Shown: in pieces, positions 59,623 to 64,000 of the stretch
Layout: each line of letters opens with the position of its first letter
How positions within the stretch are numbered: the stretch's first letter is position 1
Assembly: GCA_942492205.1 (NCBI GenBank)
Contig: CALODT010000001.1
Coordinates: forward strand, 124,001 to 188,000
Source: UBA1847 sp942492205
GTDB lineage: Bacteria; Pseudomonadota; Gammaproteobacteria; Steroidobacterales; Woeseiaceae
Reading direction: 5' to 3'
Length of the DNA stretch: 64,000 nt
Translations under genes and position numbers: made by a program
The notes under the pieces: model-generated
The model's input: the letters and a program-made list of their open reading frames with translations, nothing else
Databases searched by the model: none
What the model was told of the DNA's origin: nothing

Positions 59623-61115
59623 TTGATGTCGAGCGCGTCCTTCGCGGCATCCAGTGCCGCATCACGTCCTGCGAAGTAAGCATCACGAGATGCTGTCACG
59701 GGGATTTCGGGCGTTATGCCGTCTCGCGCTGGTAATCGATCCGCGTTTGCCATAACCGTGCGCTGTCCGGGAATACGTATCTTGATGCCACTTTCCGGCA
59801 ACGTCAGGAAATAGATAATGCCTGCCGTCGCACCAGTCGGTGCACCACCGGTCTTCTCGCCGACAAGAAGCCCGCGCTCGGCATTCGCCAGGACTGCTAC
59901 CAGGTGCGTTGATCCGGAGCTGTTGGCTGGGCCAATGAGGACGACCAGGTCCCCTTCAAAAGCCAGCTCTGCCGGCTGCAATGGTCTGCTATCGGCAGCG
60001 AGCCCCGGTGCGACAAGCTTGAAATAGCCGTTATCCAGTGGCTCAAACCAGGCGGGGTCCGGATACAGCGCCGCCTCGTTCCAGGTAGACAGGTACTGCC
60101 GTCTTCCATCACTGAGCGAGTCGAAGCGGGTCAGCAACGCTTCGGCGGTCTTCGCAGGACGGTTAATCAAGTGCTGCAGTAACGCAAGCTGTGCATCATC
60201 GGAGCCGCCCCCGTTGTTTCGCAGATCAACGATCAGCTTGTCGCGGTTCTCCTGTTTCAACGATTCGAAATAGGGGGCCAGGTGCGCGGCTGCATCCACG
60301 GGCTTGCGATAGTTGACGAAGGTGTCCACTGCCAGGTATGCCGCGTTATCGCCAAGCCGCTCGAAACGAATGCTGTCGGCGAAGTTCGATGAGTAGCGTT
60401 TTTCGCCGACCATCGACTGGAAGTCCGGGAAGGTCAGTCTTTCTGTGGTGACTGTGAATTCCCTGCCGTCGGTACTCCTGACCTGCAGTCGAACGGTTCC
60501 ATCGATGTCGGCGAAAAAAGGAGCGAAATGGTCCAGTGCGGGCCCCATGAACTCGGTCGAGTAGGCAAGCTCCAATGGCACAACGTGCGTTGCATCGCCG
60601 TCGACCGGGATCAGAGGCTCGACTTTCGCTAGCCACCAGGCAACACGGCGGCCGTCGATGCTCAGAATCTGATCGCCCCGCGACAGCTCGCTCTTCGCTG
60701 CCGGGGTGTCGACGTACATGCGCCCTGAAAACAGGACAAATCGAAACGGCAGATAAACACGTTCCGTATTGCGGGCGGCTGCCATGTCGTCCGGTAACTC
60801 TGCCTTGGTGTGATCGCAGCGAATTGCCGCGAGGATCCTCGAGATGCCGATATACAGGTCGCCACGACTAATCCCGTCAGACGAGCGGCTCTCGAGTGCA
60901 TCCCACATGTCGCTCAGGGTGGATTCCCCGGTGTAACGATCGTAGCCGGCGTGCATGGCCTCAAGCCTGTCACGGGCGATCTCGATATCTTTCGCCGCTG
61001 CCTCGGCCGAGAGCAGAGTCGAGCCATGCACCGGGGCGTGGTCGGCGTAGACGGGGCCCGAAATCAGTAGCGCAACGAGCAGTGACTGAGCGGTGCGGAT
61101 TGCCAGCTTGTACAT
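59619..61115 (-). CDS. S41-family (C-terminal-processing-type) peptidase, exported
   Basis: The 498-residue protein has a signal peptide (SLLVALLISGPVYA), a PDZ-like loop at about 145-160 (LSRGDQILSIDGRRVAWW) and the S41 catalytic domain with LIVDLRNNGGGSDDAQ, the serine region GPANSSGSTHLVAVL and the lysine region LLVGEKTGGAPTG. It is a periplasmic serine protease or hydrolase; the particular substrate is unknown. It marks the return to ordinary chromosome. The start at 61115 has AGGAG about 7 bases upstream. Confidence 0.87.
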   Translation of the reverse strand: MYKLAIRTAQSLLVALLISGPVYADHAPVHGSTLLSAEAAAKDIEIARDRLEAMHAGYDRYTGESTLSDMWDALESRSSDGISRGDLYIGISRILAAIRCDHTKAELPDDMAAARNTERVYLPFRFVLFSGRMYVDTPAAKSELSRGDQILSIDGRRVAWWLAKVEPLIPVDGDATHVVPLELAYSTEFMGPALDHFAPFFADIDGTVRLQVRSTDGREFTVTTERLTFPDFQSMVGEKRYSSNFADSIRFERLGDNAAYLAVDTFVNYRKPVDAAAHLAPYFESLKQENRDKLIVDLRNNGGGSDDAQLALLQHLINRPAKTAEALLTRFDSLSDGRRQYLSTWNEAALYPDPAWFEPLDNGYFKLVAPGLAADSRPLQPAELAFEGDLVVLIGPANSSGSTHLVAVLANAERGLLVGEKTGGAPTGATAGIIYFLTLPESGIKIRIPGQRTVMANADRLPARDGITPEIPVTASRDAYFAGRDAALDAAKDALDIN

Positions 61116-61212
61116 GTAGAACTCCTGTAGCGGGCAGAAGCATGCCCGGTGACAGCAATCCTAGCGACGCCGGCAAGGAAAGCGTCTCAGAATCGGAACA
61201 ACCGGGTAATTT

Positions 61213-62331
61213 TCAGGAATTGAGACGTTCCTTGGCCGCTCGACGCCATCGCCCCGGCGTTTCACCGGTTATTTCACGAAAGACGCGATTAAAAGTCGCC
61301 TTGGATGCGAAGCCGGAGTCCATGGCGGTGTGCAGAATCGACCGCTTTTCGTTCGGGTCCCGCAAGCGATCGCAGACGTCCTGGACGCGTATTTCATTGA
61401 TAAAACGATTGAAGTTCACGCCGGCTGAGGTATTGATTGCGCGTGACAGATAACTTTCATTGGTTCCGACATGCCGCGCCAGCCGTGCGAGGTTGAGGTC
61501 CGGATCCCTGTGTAGCCCTTCTCGCCGTATCTTTTCCGCGATCGCGGTTACGTCGACCCTGGGGTCCGGGCTCGTTGCTTGCGTTGGCTCCAGAGCAGCG
61601 ATTTTCGGAAATAGTTTGTCGACCTTGGTCAGTGCATCAAGAGCTACGACAAGGAAAATGGTGCCGATCGCGACGTACAGCCAGTATGTGTCGATGTAAC
61701 GAAGCGTGCCGAACAGGATTCCCCAGATTTCGAATCCGCCCCAAATGGCGATGGCGAGGCAGGTAACCATGACAAAGCGCTTCAGCCAGGTCGGATCATA
61801 GGCGTCAGCCGCTGCGTGCCGCTGTTCGAGCCATCGTTTGTAGCGTCCCGCGAGTCGAACCACCAGCACCATGCCGGCGATGCCAAGGCACAGGCCGAGG
61901 ATGGACTCGACAGGCGTGATGTAGGGCTCGTGAAACGCAATGCTAAATGCGAACTTCGCGGGCGCGTCGCCGAGCGCAAGAAAACAGACGCAGTAGTACA
62001 CGAACTGCGCCGCACCGGGAGCGAGCCACCACCAATGACAAGGTCGCAGCTTCCCGTAAGCCAGTGTGAAGGCATGCAGATACAGCAAGGGACCGAACCA
62101 GAGCTCCATGCTGAATGGTGCAAACGTCAGCCAGGGAAATGCGTTGTAAGCGCCTGCAAATCCGATGATGAAAGGAATGGTGTGCCAGCACCAGATACAC
62201 AACAGTGCGGTAAGCCAGAGGAAGGCGGGTCGCTCAGCGGCTCGCACGCCGATGATGAGGGCTGCAAGTGCGGTCGTTGCCGAAAGCGCGAACAGCAATG
62301 CTGTCCGCCAGCCTACGTCGATCTCTGTCAT
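61213..62331 (-). CDS. AraC-family regulator with N-terminal membrane sensor
   Basis: The 372-residue protein has seven predicted membrane helices in residues 10-230 (WRTALLFALSATTALAALII at the start) and a C-terminal AraC-type double helix-turn-helix at about 275-370 (LARLARHVGTNESYLSRAIN, ILHTAMDSGFASKATFNRVF, REITGETPGRWR). Membrane-embedded AraC regulators of this type probably sense envelope or extracellular signals. It may control the S41 peptidase 97 bp downstream on the same strand. Confidence 0.88.
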   Translation of the reverse strand: MTEIDVGWRTALLFALSATTALAALIIGVRAAERPAFLWLTALLCIWCWHTIPFIIGFAGAYNAFPWLTFAPFSMELWFGPLLYLHAFTLAYGKLRPCHWWWLAPGAAQFVYYCVCFLALGDAPAKFAFSIAFHEPYITPVESILGLCLGIAGMVLVVRLAGRYKRWLEQRHAAADAYDPTWLKRFVMVTCLAIAIWGGFEIWGILFGTLRYIDTYWLYVAIGTIFLVVALDALTKVDKLFPKIAALEPTQATSPDPRVDVTAIAEKIRREGLHRDPDLNLARLARHVGTNESYLSRAINTSAGVNFNRFINEIRVQDVCDRLRDPNEKRSILHTAMDSGFASKATFNRVFREITGETPGRWRRAAKERLNS

Positions 62332-62510
62332 CGGCGCAGTCTTTCACGCTTCGCTACGGCCCGCAATTCCTGCAACACACAAAGCAGCATATTGGATGAA
62401 CCAAACCTGGCAAGACTACCGCAGGATCGCTATTGGGCAAGCCATCCTGAAAAACAGGGCGAACCGATACAGAAGTACACTGTCTCAGTTCCTATCCGGG
62501 GGAGAAGAAT

Positions 62511-63290
62511 ATGAATAAGTTGCCAAGATGCCTGGTCGCCGCTGCCTTCATGCTAGCTGTACTGCCGACCGCCTACGCCGCGGGCGAAGGCGCCATCGAA
62601 GAGGCGCTTGCCAGTCCGGTGCGTACTGACGCGGATCGCGAACGTGACAAGCGCGATAAACCTCTCGAAGTGCTGGAGTTTGCGGGCTTCGGCAAGGGCA
62701 TGTTGATTGCCGACGTGTTCGGCGGTGGCGGGTATTACAGTGAAATCCTCTCGGTCGTGGTTGGTGACCAAGGCGAAGTATTGCTGGTAAATAACGCGCC
62801 CTACGATACTTACGCAAAGGCCGAACTCACCGCGCGACTGGCTAATGGTCGCCTGGCCAACGTAAGGTACCTGCTGGTGTCGAACGAGGCACTTGGTCTC
62901 GGGAGTGACAGGCTGGATGGCGCTTTGATTATCATGTCTTACCACGACCTCTTCTACGACGATCCGGACAACAACTGGCCGGATGTCGGCCACGACCAGT
63001 TCATTGACCAGATTGTCTCGGCGTTGAAGCCTGGAGGCCGCCTGCTTGTCGTCGATCACGCTGCAAAGCCAGGCACTGGTGGCGACGACACACAGAGGTT
63101 GCATCGCATCGACGAGCAATTCGCGAAAGCCGAACTGACGCGCCGCGGCCTGGTATTCGTCGGCTCGATGCAGGGCCTGCGAAATCCCGAGGATGACCGC
63201 AGTATCAGCGTGTTTGATCCAGCCATCCGCGGAAAGTCGATCGATTCGTGCACCTTTACAAAAAGCCGATTGGCTGAGCGACGCTGCTAG
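62511..63290 (+). CDS. Exported class I methyltransferase-like protein
   Basis: The 259-residue product has a signal peptide (CLVAAAFMLAVLPTAYAAGE) and a Rossmann-type methyltransferase core with the motif IADVFGGGGYYSEILS and a later LKPGGRLLVVDHAAKPG. Proteins of this kind (predicted methyltransferase, COG4798 type) are repeatedly found with leaders although SAM is cytoplasmic, so the activity is unclear. ATG 62511 has GGGGGAG 6 bases upstream. It converges with the sulfotransferase, stop codons overlapping by 4 bp. Confidence 0.82.
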   Translation: MNKLPRCLVAAAFMLAVLPTAYAAGEGAIEEALASPVRTDADRERDKRDKPLEVLEFAGFGKGMLIADVFGGGGYYSEILSVVVGDQGEVLLVNNAPYDTYAKAELTARLANGRLANVRYLLVSNEALGLGSDRLDGALIIMSYHDLFYDDPDNNWPDVGHDQFIDQIVSALKPGGRLLVVDHAAKPGTGGDDTQRLHRIDEQFAKAELTRRGLVFVGSMQGLRNPEDDRSISVFDPAIRGKSIDSCTFTKSRLAERRC

Positions 63291-64000
63291 ACCGTAATAC
63301 CCGCTTCTTTCAGCTGCTCGATCAATGGTGCGAGCTGGGTTTCGAAGCGGCGCCATCGTGCCAGCGAGTCACGGTAGATGGGTTTACGTACCTGTGCGGC
63401 ACTTGCGGTCGAAACCGGTGCCTTGTTCTTGTCGAACTCGAGACACGCCGGTTCCCAGGCAAGCCCGCAGTGGGCAATAATCTCTCTCGAGACCGGCTCC
63501 TGGTTCTCGACGAGCTCCTCGTAGGAGACATCCAGCAATGTCTCGGGAAACAACGTTCGCCAGTGATTCATTAACGCGTCGTAGGCGATGTAGTACTCGG
63601 CAAGATCGTCAAGGTCATAGGAAAACGGGTAGCCCATGCGAAACAGTGCACGGTACATTGCGAGGCAACTATCAACCGGGTGTCGCCGGACGTGGACAAT
63701 CGGCACTCCCGGTAACGCCTTCGCGATCAGGCCAATGTAGAGGTAGTTGGTTGGCGACTTGTCGACAAAGTACGGCGCGTCCGAGCCATAACTGGCGACG
63801 CTGCTGATGTAACTTCCACCAAGCTTGTCGGGATCAATACCGACGGCTGCCTCGGAAGCCGGTCCCGTCGGCTGATCCCCAAGCCGAGTGAGTGTCAGCG
63901 CAAAGTCGGGAATTTCGCCCAGGCTATCGACCTTGCTGTGACTGCTGATAATGCGATCGACGAGCGTCGTGCCACTTCGCGGCAGGCCCAGCACGAATAT
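63287..64000 (-). CDS. Sulfotransferase-family protein, C-terminal part (start beyond the window)
   Basis: The visible 238 codons start IFVLGLPRSGTTLVDRIISS, containing the 5'-phosphosulfate loop (GLPRSGTT), and continue with the 3'-phosphate region HVRRHPVDSCLAMYR and DVSYEELVENQEPVSREI. It should move sulfate from PAPS to a hydroxyl or amine. The frame is open to the right edge, and in this subgroup (TPR-sulfotransferases) the P-loop lies about 250 residues into the protein, so a long N-terminal TPR part is probably outside the window. Confidence 0.85.
   Translation of the reverse strand: MFVLGLPRSGTTLVDRIISSHSKVDSLGEIPDFALTLTRLGDQPTGPASEAAVGIDPDKLGGSYISSVASYGSDAPYFVDKSPTNYLYIGLIAKALPGVPIVHVRRHPVDSCLAMYRALFRMGYPFSYDLDDLAEYYIAYDALMNHWRTLFPETLLDVSYEELVENQEPVSREIIAHCGLAWEPACLEFDKNKAPVSTASAAQVRKPIYRDSLARWRRFETQLAPLIEQLKEAGITV

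Overview
The window is one contiguous stretch of a high-GC chromosome, most likely from a marine or sediment gammaproteobacterium near Woeseiales/Steroidobacterales. This is an inference. It rests on near-consensus LexA boxes of the gammaproteobacterial type, a cbb3 oxidase cluster, an Fe superoxide dismutase, DUF1302/DUF1329/MMPL genes, and a membrane-anchored TolB-like/TPR protein of a kind I recall as common in that group. I saw no rRNA, tRNA or CRISPR array.

Layout, left to right. (1) 1-4.7 kb: the start of a CoA-transferase subunit and an RpiR-type regulator, divergent from an atypical lysine-2,3-aminomutase-like radical SAM enzyme and a class III aminotransferase. Together they look like an amino-acid (perhaps beta-amino-acid) catabolic locus, followed by an SRPBCC protein. 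(2) 4.7-7.5 kb: a UdgX-type uracil-DNA-binding protein and a radical SAM DNA-repair-type protein, coupled behind two abutting LexA boxes. (3) 8.1-13.1 kb: cbb3 oxidase genes (a CcoS-like/CcoN fusion, CcoO, a mono-haem cytochrome c) and a copper P-type ATPase, then an OmpA-like porin. (4) 14.6-26.3 kb, minus strand: nine closely packed genes that look like a lipid synthesis and transport operon: DUF1302 barrel, DUF1329, Asp-box repeat protein, MMPL/RND transporter, wax-ester synthase/DGAT, class I HMG-CoA reductase, a hypothetical, Fe-alcohol dehydrogenase and DUF2505. (5) 26.8-45.2 kb: YbaK-type deacylase, an exported NAD(P)-binding protein, SodB, a CIA30-DUF4174 fusion, amidohydrolase lipoprotein, TolB/TPR protein, an XRE/YiiX pair divergent from PspA and a polytopic membrane protein, two phospholipase-type enzymes, a DUF442 protein without its active cysteine, CnoX-like thioredoxin and a fatty-acid desaturase.

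(6) 45.2-59.6 kb is the most unusual part: an array of about 18 small, mostly orphan gene cassettes (membrane proteins, lipoproteins, ferritin-like, GST, DUF6498-like, WGR-like, M24 peptidase, DUF2835 and others). They are separated by about 18 degenerate copies of one 60-150 bp repeat, always in the same orientation whichever way the gene points. The repeat carries two related hairpin motifs and a TANNNT hexamer. It resembles an integron cassette array in organisation, but I could not recognise canonical attC cores and there is no integrase in the window. One repeat is split by an IS3-family element with a 4-bp target duplication, another by a 218-bp MITE, and the last cassette gene is cut off at the right edge.

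(7) 59.6-64 kb: ordinary chromosomal genes resume with an S41 peptidase, a membrane AraC-type regulator, an exported methyltransferase-like protein and the C-terminal part of a sulfotransferase.
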